NCBI GenBank assembly: GCA_018340805.1
Contig: JACMZG010001908.1
Location: forward strand, 47,531,265-47,595,264
DNA: 64,000 bases
DNA from: Microvelia longipes
Lineage: Eukaryota; Arthropoda; Insecta; Hemiptera; Veliidae
Reading direction: 5' to 3'
Each line of letters starts with the position of its first letter. Within the stretch, counting starts at the first letter, position 1. A program made the translations under genes and the position numbers. Positions 38,160 through 49,771 of the stretch are shown one piece after another. The notes under the pieces were generated by a model. It made no database searches. It was not told the origin of the DNA and saw only the letters and a list, made by a program, of their open reading frames with translations.

Positions 38160-38392
38160 GCATCATCCCCATTATACAAGGTCTTAGGCAATCAGGTCCT
38201 AGGCTATCCTACTGCAAGGTCCTAGGCTATCCTTAGGCAATCCTTAGGCAAATCCTTAGGCAATTTAAGCTTAGTAAAGTTAATTAGCAAGGTTAAGCTT
38301 AGTTAAGGCAAGTTATCTAAGCTATCCTAAGTCAAGCTTTCCTAAGGCAATCTTTAGGCTATCCTACTGCAAGGTCCTAGGCTATCAGCTAA
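38160..38392. repeat. Degenerate CCTTAGGCAAT minisatellite
   Basis: Many variants of TCCTTAGGCAATC, TCCTAGGCTATCC and AAGCTTAGTTAAGGCAAG. The block CTACTGCAAGGTCCTAGGCT occurs twice (about 38208 and 38364). Units are about 10-20 bp and irregular. Confidence 0.8.
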
Positions 38393-38504
38393 AATTTTAG
38401 GTGACCAAAGCATGACCGTTTACATAAATGATATAAAAGAGTAAAACTCCATGTTTAGCAAAACTTTAATCATAGAGACTTCTTAAACCGCAGTGGAGTA
38501 ATAC

Positions 38505-38545
38505 TCAATATACAAAAAATCGGGTACGGGGTACCTCGGAACTTT
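38505..38545 (-). repeat. Family P terminal fragment
   Basis: AAAAATCGGGTACGGGGTAC then CTCGGAACTTTTCC is the reverse complement of the family P end. Confidence 0.8.
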
Positions 38546-39219
38546 TCCTTAACCCAATTATAAAACAAATTGTATTTTTCATCAGAGCAATATTTCCTCC
38601 TTTTTATAAAGCAATGAAAGAAAAATCCTTTTAAGCATTGTCCGATTATAGGCATTGAACTAAAAAACTATTTCATTAATTTCTTTGTAAAGTCGTCCTT
38701 AAAATTATCTTTTGAACTTTTGTTTTAAAATGCATTGTACATTATTATAAATAAAAATAATAAACCGGTACTTAGTATTCAAGTTTAGAAGCTAAAACTA
38801 GGATATGAGTGACAAGGTCTTCCTTTAGTAACTCGTCAACTTGAACTGGCAAACCTGTATTGCTTAACTTACTCGGTGCTTGGTAAAGTCTGCGCACTTG
38901 ATTATCTTTATTTTCTTGATTATCTCTTTTGAAGCTTAGTACTTATATAGCAAGCGTCGAAGTTAGCATGAAGTTTTTATTGGCTCAAACACTGGCACTA
39001 ACACTACTGAAGCAAAGATGAGTCACAAAAATCAAAACTGTATTGGCAAAGGACTTTGGACCAATAATGATCATCATCAGCTTTCTCGTTGAAAATAAAA
39101 AAAGACTATGAATACGGCCGCAGTCACAAGATACACTATCAGATCACTAAAATTAGTCTGTATTTAATACTGAAAGGAACGAAGAAAAGAGTCTCTCCAC
39201 AAAACTATTAATTTATTCA

Positions 39220-39256
39220 AAGCGCTTTCAACCTACATGAGGCCATCATCAGTGCC
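39220..39256 (-). ncRNA. Hammerhead-ribozyme-like motif H3 (candidate)
   Basis: Minus strand: GGCA-CTGATGA-T-GGCCT-CATGT-AGGTT-GAAA-GCGCTT. The core is intact; stem II pairs five bases, two as G-U. AGCGCT is a short palindrome at the stem III position. An extra U before stem II is non-canonical. Confidence 0.33.
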
Positions 39257-39495
39257 AGGAATAATTATAAGAAAACAGCTAAAAGAAAGACATTATAAAC
39301 GTAAAAAAACTAAATAGAATTAGTAATATTCTTCCTCTTCTTTTTCGACTCAACGATGTCGGTGAGCCGTGATAGACTATCACGGCTCACCGACATCGTT
39401 GAGTCGAAAAAGAAGAGGAAGAATATTACTAATTCTATTTAGTTTTTTTACGTTTATAATGTCTTTCTTTTAGCTGTTTTCTTATAATTATTCCT

Positions 39496-39532
39496 GGCAC
39501 TGATGATGGCCTCATGTAGGTTGAAAGCGCTT
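39496..39532 (+). ncRNA. Hammerhead-ribozyme-like motif H4 (candidate)
   Basis: Mirror copy of the motif at 39220-39256 in the right arm of the palindrome, identical in sequence. Confidence 0.33.
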
Positions 39533-39693
39533 TGAATAAATTAATAGTTTTGTGGAGAGACTCTTTTCTTCGTTCCTTTCATTATGAACAACTCCACTAG
39601 TGCTCATTCAAAATCATGTATTTAATACCTTACCTAAACGCATCGCCTTACATTTTCCAGGGGCGAACACTGATGTCGTGAGGATGAGCTTAT

Positions 39694-40363
39694 GAGTCCA
39701 AAAGCCAGACCTAAAAAATGTAACTCATTTTGTACTACTTCAAACCAAATGTTTCTAAAAATATACCTTTAATTATGAATATACCTTTAATGCACTCTGG
39801 ATAGGCATAGTCTGCCTATCCAGAGTGGATAGGCAGACAATCATATCCCTTCATATGATTGCGCATGCTCAAAATTTTAGAGAATCGCACAAACTCCAGT
39901 TTTCTTGTAATAAGTGGTTCCCTCTAAGTCGTTTGCAAAACATGAAGAGAACTTTTTTTAAAGCTGATAAAATTTCCTATAAAACGATTGTTTTTTCGTC
40001 AATATCGGATAAATACAACTAAAGTTATGACAATTGTTAAATGGCCAAAAAATGCACAAAAAGCCAATATTTTTCCAACAAAATTCGCTGACTTTCCATA
40101 AATTAACCCATTTTTAGTGTTTTGAAAGAGACATAACATTAGTTGCAGTAATCCGATTTTGATGATTAAACACTCGTTTTATACAAGATTTTATCACCTT
40201 TAAAAATGTTCTCTACATGTTTTGCACAACATGCGCAATCATATAAAGGGCTCCACTCTGGATAGGCAGACTAAGTTTTTTCTTCGCCATTTAATGTATA
40301 TTTTCATAAATATTTGGTTAGAAGTAGTAGGAAAAGAGTCACATTTTTTTCAGGCTCTTGGAC
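39694..40363. mobile_element. Inverted-repeat element (MITE-like), family T copy 2
   Basis: The left end GTCCAAAAGCCAGACCTAAA, then AATGTAACTCATTTTGTACT, and the right end GAGTCACATTTTTTTCAGGC form the same long terminal inverted repeats as 27353-27954. Internal CACTCTGGATAGGC is repeated and inverted at 39794-39840, giving a nested hairpin. No transposase frame. Confidence 0.85.
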
Positions 40364-41164
40364 TATATATAGCAAGTCCGATATGGCAAGGCAAAATTGC
40401 AAGGTACCCCGTACTTGTTAATTTTTTAAAAGGTTGTAAGACTTAAACGATTATAATGTGTTCTGAATCCTTCTTCTTCTTCCGTCTTAACTCAAATATA
40501 TACAACTAAAACTAAATATTATCCTCATACAATTTGAAATTGTCTAATGCAACTGTTTATTCTTTCTGACTACTTAAACAGTCCCAATTTTGATAATGAT
40601 ATCTAAAATTACAGTATATTAAAGTCTAAGTATACTACTTAGCACTATGTCGTGTGAAAGGAAGAGAATTATTACCAGCCAACACGCGTACCATCTAATT
40701 TCCTCTCATATTTAAAATCTTTTTAAAAGAACACTTCTTTAGCGATTTTTTCTAAAATAAAATCGCTGAAAAAAACTATATAATTTTATTTTTAAATAAC
40801 AATATGCCGCTAAGTGAATAACGATTTAATAATTTATGTATTTCCACACCGCAAAAAACTTTGTTAATGTTGTCATACTAAACTGTAATGATAATGTGAT
40901 ATGTTCTGTTGCTTATTCGTTCATTTCATCAGAACATAAATATACTATATAAGCGCTACTGCATTAGTTCAAAATAAAATTTTAATGTCGAAATAAACAT
41001 CCTTTTTACACGATTACGTCATGCGTTTAAAAATGTATTACATTGTGCTAAATAAAACTTTTCCTCTGGAGGGTATGCTAACAAGTTAAAGCGGTGCTTT
41101 TGTAAGAATGTTTGCGAATTTTTATAAAACATAAACTACACTTATTTTTTACTTCAATCATTTA

Positions 41165-41770
41165 TACCATAGGTATATAGGAAAAGTGTGCTTGAAAAAT
41201 ATCCGAAACCAGGATGTCACCGGATTAATCCATTTCAGGTGTTTTTAAGACCTCCTAAGTGGTTTTCGAAAAGTTTTTTGTCTGTATGTGCGTGTATCTG
41301 TTATCATCGTAGCTCCAAGTGTATTTATGCTAGAGAGTTAAAATATTGTACAAAAATCAATTGTGCTATTCAGGAAATATTTTTATGACGTCACTAAACT
41401 GCAATAATGACTCAACAAAGCGTTAGTTCAATTTTTATCAAATGACATGGTACGTTTTATAAAAAAACTATAAAAAATAGGAAAATAATCTAATTGAGTT
41501 GAAATTTGGTACAAGTTTATACCATTACGTAATATATAAATATACCAAGTATCGTTTTAATAAACAAGTATATCTTATGATTTTTGAAGAATCATAAATA
41601 TTATGCAGCATTGAGCGTGGTCAGTGCTGTATGGGTGGCCGCTGAGAGTGAAACGGATGTATTTATAATCTGAGGACGAGCTAAGCGAGTCCTATGTAGG
41701 GAGGATTAGTGATGCGAATCCGATATAACGAGGAAAAGTTCCGAGGTACCCCAGGCCCGATTTTTTATAA
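41165..41770 (+). repeat. Dispersed repeat family P, best long copy
   Basis: Starts near TTATACCATAGGTATATAGG and proceeds through ACCTCCTAAGTGGTTTTCG, CATCGTAGCTCCAAGTG, ATTGAGTTGAAATTTGG, GCAGCATTGAGC, the GGTCA/GGCC hairpin, CTGAGGACGAGCTAAGCGAG, GAGGAAAAGTTCCGAGG and TACCCCAGGCCCGATTTTTT. Two partial CGAG-type blocks at its end suggest internal duplication. It has no long open frame. Confidence 0.82.
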
Positions 41771-42004
41771 TAATCTTTATCTGTATATATAATATAAAGT
41801 TTTTACAATACGTAATTAGAGAAAAAGAGGTGTTAAGACTCTTGGGCGCTACTTAGCGTCGCCGCTAAGGGCCGATTAGTAGCGAAACCATGTGGGGTCA
41901 CATGGTTACTGCCCTTAATCAGTTGGCTGCATTAGTACTTTTGTAGTACAAGAGAATTAGTCGAAAAACGTAATTGGTTTGATTTTGAATAAGCACTAGT
42001 GGAG

Positions 42005-42130
42005 TTGTTCATAATGAAAGGAACGAAAAAAAGAGTCTCTCCACAAACTATAAATTTATTCAAAGGGCTTTCAACCTACATGAGGCCATCATCAGTGCCT
42101 GTAGAAATAAGTAAAAATAATAAAAAGTTA
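42005..42130 (-). repeat. Diverged single arm of the 39-kb palindrome, with motif H5
   Basis: The plus strand reads ATGAAAGGAACGAAAAAAAG, then GGGCTTTCAACCTACATGAG and GCCATCATCAGTGCC. It matches 39171-39256 with scattered differences, including GCCCTT in place of GCGCTT after GAAA. The upstream AGCACTAGTGGAGTTGTTCA matches, inverted, 39585-39610. Confidence 0.85.
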
Positions 42131-42454
42131 AAAACAGTTATAAATGTATAAAAAACAAAACAAACAACAGTAAAGACAATAAAATACATTTAAAAAAATA
42201 AAGTAGAGTAAAGTAATAAACCCCAAATGACAAAAATTAATTTTTAATGATTAATTTTTACGGTAGACGCATAGTAATTTGGAATTTTTTGGCTCATATA
42301 GTGCAATCGCATTAGTAGAGTTAAATATAATTATTGTTATATTCAAAAAATAAATAAATCGAATTTAAAATATGAAGAGTAATTTGGTCGCGAGGTAAAC
42401 AGAATCAAGGAAAAACAAGATAATAAATGTTTTATTCTTTTTTCGATTTAAAAT

Positions 42455-42692
42455 ACGGGCCTTCGGCCCGTAGCCGCTACGCGGCCTCGGCGCCTCGTCC
42501 ACTCCGCGGCGTCGGCCCACCGGGCCGCTTCGCGGCCCGGGGGCCTCCCTGTGGCCGCTTTGCGGCCACATTGTTGTTGTTTTGTATTATGTGTTGTTTC
42601 ATTATTGTTCTTGTTACATGGCATTTTGCCATGTATCTAGCGAATTTTCACAGCCTCTCCACTCAGGCCCGCTTCGCGGGCCTGAGTGGCTT
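42455..42692. repeat. GC-rich cluster of hairpins with three-base loops, family R copy 2
   Basis: In otherwise AT-rich DNA: CGGGCC-TTC-GGCCCG, GCCGC-TAC-GCGGC, GGCCGC-TTC-GCGGCC, GTGGCCGC-TTT-GCGGCCAC, ATGGCA-TTT-TGCCAT and CAGGCCCGC-TTC-GCGGGCCTG in succession. The TTGTTGTTTTGTATTATGTG stretch links it to 26340-26640. Open frames on both strands here result from GC richness. Confidence 0.9.
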
Positions 42693-42769
42693 TCTCACAA
42701 ACTTGATTTTACTAATTGAGATTTTATTAATACTCTATAATTAAAGTATGCTATAATATTAAAATTAAG

Positions 42770-43140
42770 AAGCATTAAACAAAAATATATTATTCATGAT
42801 TTTTGTTTTTAAATAAAAATACCGTTTCCGTCACTAAAGATTGTCTGATTGAGCTGAAACCGGTCGCAATGGTTTTAGAATGACTTCGACCATATAGAGA
42901 CAACTTCAACTCTTACTTACATTTATGGTTGTTTATAGAATTTAAAGAAAAATGTCAAATTTTTTTTTTTGTAAACAAATTGTTTATTTGAGTAAAATTT
43001 AAGGTTAAAAAAATATTCATGATTATTTAAAATAAAAATACCGTTTGCGTCACTTAGGATTGTCCGATTGAGCTGAAACTGGTCGCATTAGTTTTAGAAT
43101 AACTTCGACCATATAAAGACTACTTCGATGTTCTTCTCTT
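42770..43140. repeat. Tandem duplication, about 240-bp period
   Basis: ATTCATGAT, AAATAAAAATACCGTTT, TCCGATTGAGCTGAAAC and ACTTCGACCATATA occur twice in the same order, at about 42790-42905 and 43015-43130. The GATTGAGCTGAAA block recurs at 43370 and, diverged, near 26738. Confidence 0.82.
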
Positions 43141-43627
43141 TACGGGTCTGCTTCGCTCGGCGTGGTTCAGTGGAAGCCATTTTTGCCCTGTCTCTCTGGG
43201 ACAGTAGGCTTACCATGATGGAGCAAGAGGTAGAGGTCTCTCTTTTATACTATATCCCCACCCTCTAACACTACTGAACCCAACAGATATCGTACGAGTC
43301 TTTGACCTAGACGTATACATATATACAAGATTATATATATATGTATACCAATTGCGCCATTTGTGATGGTTCGATTGAGCTGAAATTGGTCTTAATCGAT
43401 TCAGCTAGCCGTCTACCTAAATAAATACTTTGTTTTAAAGCCATTTCAAGTTTCAAAAAAAAATTTTTTTCATGACGTCATAACTTTGGTTGATGACGTC
43501 ATAATGTTTTCATAAACAATAGGCCTCGTAACCTCCTCAACATCTCGCGATTTGCAAAGTTTCGTTTCAATTTAAAAACGCCTTCGAGAGTTATCGTTCG
43601 CCATACGAAAGGGTAGAAACTCTTACA

Positions 43628-43637
43628 TACATATATA

Positions 43638-43681
<44 letters not shown>

Positions 43682-43692
43682 TATAATATAAA
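43628..43692. repeat. (TA)n microsatellite
   Basis: Alternating TA/TATACA tract. Confidence 0.92.
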
Positions 43693-44845
43693 CTTTTTTC
43701 GGACATATATTTTTGTTATCAGGAAGCCAATAGGAACCGATTCCACTCACTCCCACCCTCAACTTCCGTCATCCGAACAACCTCATAAGCGTCATTTTCA
43801 TAATGAAAATTCGCTAAAAGAAATGCTAAGTATGTTCAAAAATAAGAATAAATATTTAAATATTTTTTCTCTCGTGGTTGTAAACAGTTAAGTTAAGAAA
43901 TACGAACAGTATCATTTCCTTAAGGTTAAGAGTAAGTAGTCTGAAAAACATATGATGTCTGTGGGCTTTTATTGATTTTGCTTTCTACTAGGAGGGGAAA
44001 ACACTTCAAACAATAATAGCAGTCACTTTTCTCATCAATTGTCAACATTTCAGCACCAAATCCAAAAACAATAACTAAATAAAGTTGGTGCCTGTATTTA
44101 TGTCTTAAAGAATATTTAGTAGTTTGTGATGTTTGCTTGTAAATTACAGATTACATGATTGGTACGATTAGAACAAATCGCCTTACAATAGCCAACTTAG
44201 CCAAGTCCTATGAGATATTTATTAGATATTTTATTAGAATATTAAATTTTACAGTTATACTTCCAGCACTTCAGATTAATATGAAGTCTTTGTAATTTTG
44301 ACAGACTCTTTAATTAGTCTGAATAATAATAGTAGAAATTAGTTGAGTAAAAGTTAAATTGAAATCTGAGTTTCAAGAGAGTTGTCACAAACAGGCAAAT
44401 GAAAATTGAGAGCCTATACAAATTCATATTTCATTCGAAGACTAATTTTGTACAAAGCTCTATACTTGAATTGTTTCTTGAGTTTTTCGCAGCTCTAAGC
44501 AATTTTCCATTTTCATTTTAATACTGATTCTCAAAAATATAATAAAATATTTATGTTTTAAATATTAAATTAAACATATAAATATTTATGTTTAATCTCT
44601 CCAAAAATCACAAAAGCCTTCCTGTGTTTGAATAAGCTTACATTTTTTCCTTAAAGAGTGAAAATGAAGGCTCACTAGGTTCGTAGCCCTGTTCCTAATT
44701 TTATTTGGAAATTATACTTGCCGCCGGCTTGGGCATAGTATGACTAAAAACTGCCGCATTAGGGCAAATTTTTGGGTGAAATTTGAAAAAGGGAAGAATA
44801 ATCCTAAAGAGGAAAGCTGTAACAGCTTTATTTATTGTATTTAAA
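43693..44845. other. AT-rich intronic sequence
   Basis: Nothing recognised; no tRNA-like head was found upstream of the element copy at 44846. Confidence 0.45.
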
Positions 44846-45583
44846 GCCGGGCAACCCAGCCTGTGTTTGATGTGATTTCCTTGGCTGCTAATATGCAAAT
44901 ACGGGGTTGGTTCCTGTTTTGTCTGAGATAAGTTGGATGTTTCCGTTGTCTCCAGCTCACGACAAGTCAAGGTTCAGTGGGCTGATAGAGATGAAGGTCG
45001 GAAAGACACACAGAGCCTTAAACTTAGTGAAAGTGAAGCCGGGGACAAATAACATAAGTGACTTGGAACGAAGTGCTCGGTTCCACTTCTACTTGAAGAC
45101 AGACGTCTTCTAGTAGCACTGCGGAACTTTGACTTTCAGGTCAGGGCTTAAGGATGAGTCAGTGTACACAACCCCAATGTGCACACTGACATCGGGGTTG
45201 CTAGAGTTCTCTGTTAGGTGGCACTGGACTACCCAGAGCGGTGGACCTAGCTAAAGCCTGGTGATGCTAAAGCAGCTTATGAGATTGGTGAAGCAGGTAA
45301 AACGGGGGCGGGCCAAGTGGGACTAATGTGATCAGAGGAGCTAGTAAGATTATAGATGAACTTAGCAAACTGTGAACTAGTAGTCGGAGATAGCCAGAGA
45401 AGTGAGTTTGGATATAGACTGGTTGGGCTAGATGAACTGGGCACACTGTAGACTAGTCATAAGTGCCACCATGTACGGAGGGTGTGCTTCCTAGATGATT
45501 GTACAAACTCTGAGGTGGATTAGTTGAAAGATATTTGAGTCAGGTTCTAATATAACCCTAAAGGTTTAAGCGAAAAAAAAAAT
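44846..45583 (+). mobile_element. Long non-autonomous element, copy 2 (5' truncated)
   Basis: Plus-strand homology to the minus strand of 21175-21600 plus 8311-8662. Shared blocks include GAGACAAC/GTTGTCTC, AAGACAGACGTC, TCGGGGTTGCTAG, ATCAGAGGAGCTAGTA and CTAGATGA. It ends in GGTTTAAGCGAAAAAAAAAA. The tRNA-like head is missing. Because this copy is uninterrupted, it shows what the site of the BEL insertion looked like (GGACCTAGCTAAAGC near 45246). Confidence 0.82.
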
Positions 45584-47266
45584 TCAAAGAAAGGTAAAAT
45601 AATTAAAGTATTTATCTACTCCTTGCATTGTAAGATATATACAGCAAGGATTCTTTAAAAAAAAGGATGTCGCTATCAGACGAGTGCCACATGACAAAGT
45701 GACCCCCGTCGAAGATAAAAATATGGGTTCACTTATCGCGTCATGCCTTAAATAAACTGTAATTGTCATACAACACTGTAATTGTGTAAGTAAAAATCAC
45801 ATAGGCAGACAAAAGTCAGATTGAAATATACATTAGTTGAATGGGGAATAAAAGACGGGATGGTGCGATACTTTCGTCTATAGGGTCATATTAGCCAAAG
45901 ATCTGGCATAAAGGAAAATAGTGTCCAATGTTTCCCTTATTGGATAAATTTCATTATTACCTGATATCTGAAAAAATGCACCAAAATTTTTGCGAAAATC
46001 AAGAGATCTGTATCAGCAGAATCAATTATCCAATTGACAAAGACAACAATGACTTTGACTGATTTAAAATCTTCATGCAAATAAGGAAAAAGCAGCAAAT
46101 TTATCAACTTCTTATTGAGTTCATCTCCTAAACAACACACTTTTACTTATTTATTGTAGAGCTTAATTAAACATCATTAGCTCCACGCAACTCGTGTAAC
46201 AAATAACAAAGCAAGATAAACAACATAAAGGTTGAGATATTTTATCTGGCTTGGAGTTTGAAATAAAGTATTACTATGAAACAGTGGCGCTGTATTATAA
46301 AATTGAATATTAAATGAAAATAGAATTAAACAGGTAATTCTAATACTCGGATAACTAACAAATTTTGAAAAGGGGTGTCAAAAGATAGGTAGGCCGAAGA
46401 TGGAATTTTTTGAAAGGTTAATAGATATTAAAAGTTAGGAAATAAGTATTTGAAAATAACAAATTAACAAATAGGAAATAAAAATATAGGTTGAAGTTCT
46501 CTTTAGATTTCGTTCAAAATATCAGTTTCTCGTAAATAGTTAAATAGGATTTGAATGATGGTTTCGTCGTCACCTAAAAGGTCATTATTAAACGGCAGAG
46601 CCTCGAGAGTTAATAAAGTTTTCTACTCGGCTTCGCCGAGGAGAAACTAAATTTGAGTTATAAATCATTCTTTCATCCCTTGTTGAATAAATGAACGTAA
46701 TTACCACAATCTTGACCTTATTTTCAAGCAAATAATTATTCGCAAAATAGGAAACTAATTTTAATTAGAGCTTTATGTCAAGAATAAAAATTGAAAAAGT
46801 TTAGTGCAGACTAAAGAATTTTTCATTTTATATTCTTCTCTCGCATGAAAAATAATTCTTGCACGGAGGTCAGAAAACTAGACGAATTTCTTAAGATTAT
46901 AAAGCTTAAACTTTACAAGAATTAAAGTTTCAATACTTTGAATTTTAACGTTTTAGTGATAAACTTAAAGGTATCAACTTAGTAAAGTATAAAACAACAA
47001 AGTATAAAGTTTAATGGTCATAAAGTGAAAACTTAAGCAAGAAATAGATTCTTAATCGAGGAAGCACGCATTTCAATGAAAATTTGCTCAGCTTGTGGAT
47101 GATTTCAAGCCTTATTACTATAAACCTTACAAAACAAATTTAACAATAAAATTCATCAACGGTCACAAGATTCGAAGCAGAATACGCTGGCTATTATTAC
47201 TACCTCAAACCCGGTTTTATTGGACTTAAGAGTCCTCGAAAAAAAAATGAAAAAGACAATCAAGTC
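45584..47266. other. AT-rich intronic sequence with one short dispersed repeat
   Basis: No gene. CTCGGCTTCGCCGAG at 46627-46641 followed by CTTTCATCCCTTGTTG links to 25020-25165. AAGCAAGAAATAGATTC near 47035 is related to blocks at 7120 and 35615. Confidence 0.45.
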
Positions 47267-47415
47267 TAAATTTGTTGTTTACCGCAACCTAATTTAGGTT
47301 TGCCAATTAAATACCAAGGTATCTTCATACAGTCGATTAATTTAATTTAACTATTTTAATTTTAAGCAAATAAAGTTTGACAATGCATAATTATTATAAT
47401 TGTTTAATGTCTACT

Positions 47416-47565
47416 ATATATTTTATATAATATTATATATTATATATATTATTTATATAATAATATATATATATTTATATATATAATATTATAGTATATA
47501 ATATAATATATAATATATATATATATATATATCATATATATATATATATATATTATATATAATTA
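47416..47565. repeat. (TA)n microsatellite
   Basis: TA-rich tract inside the element at 47267-49067. Confidence 0.92.
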
Positions 47566-47934
47566 AAATGTTGAGTGATTTCAATGTTCGGGGACCACAT
47601 TATGCGAGAAACTTTAAAAGTAAATTTCTTCAAAGGAAATTCGTATAATATTAAAGAAAAAGTATTGTCGCAGTTTGCCCCAACTTGTTATACCTCCGTA
47701 ATTATTCATTTCGTATTTTTATATCTTGTTCTTGTTACACGGCTGGATGATTTTTTAACAACATTAAAATTAATAATGATAATAATAATACCAGAAAAGG
47801 GCTTAATTAAGAACGAATAAAAAAGCTATGATTTCTAGAAAGTTTTTACCTATATAAAATAATATATATTAAAATACAAAAAAACCCTTTTTAATTAAAT
47901 TATTTTTTCAATTTTTACTTTTTCTTATTTATAC

Positions 47935-48180
47935 CGTAGATATAGGAAAATCATTCTTTTTGCAAAAAAATCGAAACCGAGATTTAATATAGTATATCTT
48001 AAGATTTTTTAATATTAAACGCCTATTAAAAAATTGTATAAGTTGGAAAAATAATCCAATTTACTTGAAATATAGTGCAAGTGAATGTATAGCTTTACGT
48101 AAAATATTGTGATACGAAGTTCGTTTAAACACGACGTACGCACGTGGCAAGTAATACGTCTCAATTTATTTCGAATGTTT
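47935..48180 (+). repeat. Family P fragment inside the 1.8-kb element
   Basis: ATACCGTAGATATAGGAAAA, AAAATCGAAACCGAGAT and GTATAGCTTTACGTAAA parallel 41165-41560. Confidence 0.65.
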
Positions 48181-48677
48181 TTGTTTAACATTTTAGTTAT
48201 TTTCTAAATGTATTTTTATTTATTTTTGTTGTAATGGTTAAATTAGAATAACAAGCATCTGTTTGTTAGACAGGGTCAGACTTTACTGCCTAAACAAGAG
48301 GTTATAGTCACTGATAAGATCTCGCTCTCAGCTCAACATGCAACATGACCAAGGTATTTTCCTTAACAATGTGATAATATAGAGCAAACTTAATGGTCTC
48401 GTAGAGTTATTATTATTTTGAGCTTAGAATAGATGATAAGTAAAAGATAAAACAAACGGCAATGTTTGGAAATTAGAATAAAATTTAGCTGGATGATGAT
48501 GCTTAGAAGCAGTAATTTAGAAATGTAGAAATGAAATTGTAGAAATGGTTAACTTAAATTTTAAAACAGCAAGGTGTAGCCAGCAGTTATGCTGGAAATT
48601 ACAAGTACAGCTCAGCAGTTTTTGAATAACACGGTACTTCTGTACCAAAAGTATATAAGGTGTACTGCCACGCTAAT

Positions 48678-48716
48678 CGGGTACGGGGTACTTCGAAACT
48701 TTTCCTCACAATCTGA
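48678..48716 (-). repeat. Family P terminal fragment
   Basis: ATCGGGTACGGGGTACTTCG then AAACTTTTCCTCAC is the reverse complement of the family P end. Confidence 0.78.
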
Positions 48717-48769
48717 TAGGCTCGCAAATTACCACAATTTAACATATATGTTAAATGAATATTTTATAT

Positions 48770-48905
48770 ATATGTAATATATATATATATATATATATAG
48801 ATATATATTTATCTATATATAACTATATATTTATATTATATCTAACAATGTTTTGTATTATATAATATATATTTATATATTATATAATATATATTATTTA
48901 TTTAT
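48770..48905. repeat. (TA)n microsatellite
   Basis: TA-rich tract followed by TTTATTTATTTA runs. Confidence 0.9.
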
Positions 48906-49104
48906 TTTAAATTTATTTATTTATTTATAACAATTTAAATATTATGCATCAAACTTTTCATTTGCTTTTAAAATTAAATAGTTTAAATTAAATTAATCGG
49001 ACTGTATGAAGATACATTGGTATTTAAATGGCAAACCTAAAATAGGTTGCGGTAAACAACAAATTTAACATATTATTTTAACATAATGTTAAATAATATG
49101 TTAA

Positions 49105-49250
49105 ATTATATTGAACGTCTTCGGACTCTCTTTACTCACCGCCAGACATTTAAAAAACATCAGTTTTATCCTCAGCGGTCACCTATCTAGGCACTGACCT
49201 CACTCGATGCTGCTTCATATTAGTTATTCAACAAACACCGTGTTTATACT
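49105..49250 (-). repeat. Family P fragment
   Basis: On minus: GCAGCATCGAGTGAGGTCAG, GGTGACCGCTGAGGATAAAA, then GAGAGTCCGAAGACG, the same order as 4640-4740. Confidence 0.72.
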
Positions 49251-49699
49251 AGCCGTATTTATATAAAACTCAGTACACTTATTTATTACATCAAGGGATT
49301 CACTTACAAAATAAACTCTCTTGGATCAACTATCGAATTTGAGCAATTAAAAAAAAAACAGGTACCTGTCACAATCACATAATAAACATTAAACTAACGC
49401 TAATAATGATATAAAACTTGGCACATTCGTGGGTCTAATATGTGACTTCCCCAATGTCATGTTTTGTGGTCAAAACATTTATCTGCTTTTTATGATATTA
49501 CGAAATATTTTTCAAAAGTTAATTGTTAATTTTTTCGAAAATATTAACTAAATTAAATTATTATTTCGACTTTTAAACAATTTTTTTAAAAAACGTATAC
49601 GTGTAATTTGAGAGCCGTCAAGAATTGTACTGTAACCATAACTCACTCTTTTAGGTTGTAATGAGGTTACAGGGAGCTACAAAAAAGATCGTGTTTTTG

Positions 49700-49719
49700 T
49701 CATATATAATATATATTAT

Positions 49720-49771
<52 letters not shown>

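Larger units (their letters stand above)
39171..39581. repeat. Perfect 205-bp-arm palindrome with one-base spacer
   Basis: The sequence from 39171 to 39375 is, as far as I can read, the exact reverse complement of 39377-39581; only the A at 39376 is unpaired. Each arm carries an H motif (CTGATGATGG, then GGTTGAAAGCGC) at 39220-39256 (minus) and 39496-39532 (plus). A diverged single arm occurs at 42005-42130. Either a very recent fold-back element or an assembly or amplification artefact. Confidence 0.95.
47267..49067. mobile_element. 1.8-kb DNA-transposon-like element with ~120-bp TIRs and TA target sites
   Basis: The left end AATTTGTTGTTTACCGCAAC at 47269 is mirrored by GTTGCGGTAAACAACAAATT ending at 49065. 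The inverted match continues through GGTATCTTCATACAGTC and AATTTAATTTAA for about 120 bp with few differences. TA flanks both ends (47267-47268 and 49066-49067), as expected for a Tc1/mariner-type insertion. The interior contains two long (TA)n tracts and family P fragments but no transposase. It is non-autonomous, or an assembly of later insertions between two TIRs. Confidence 0.75.

Noticed and set aside
42365..42744. Opposing open frames in the GC-rich patch
   Set aside because: Both strands are open only because palindromic GC-rich DNA lacks stop codons; no domain is seen.
47575..47820. Transposase gene inside the 1.8-kb TIR element
   Set aside because: The 81-codon frame shows no DDE, helix-turn-helix or zinc pattern and overlaps AT-rich sequence.
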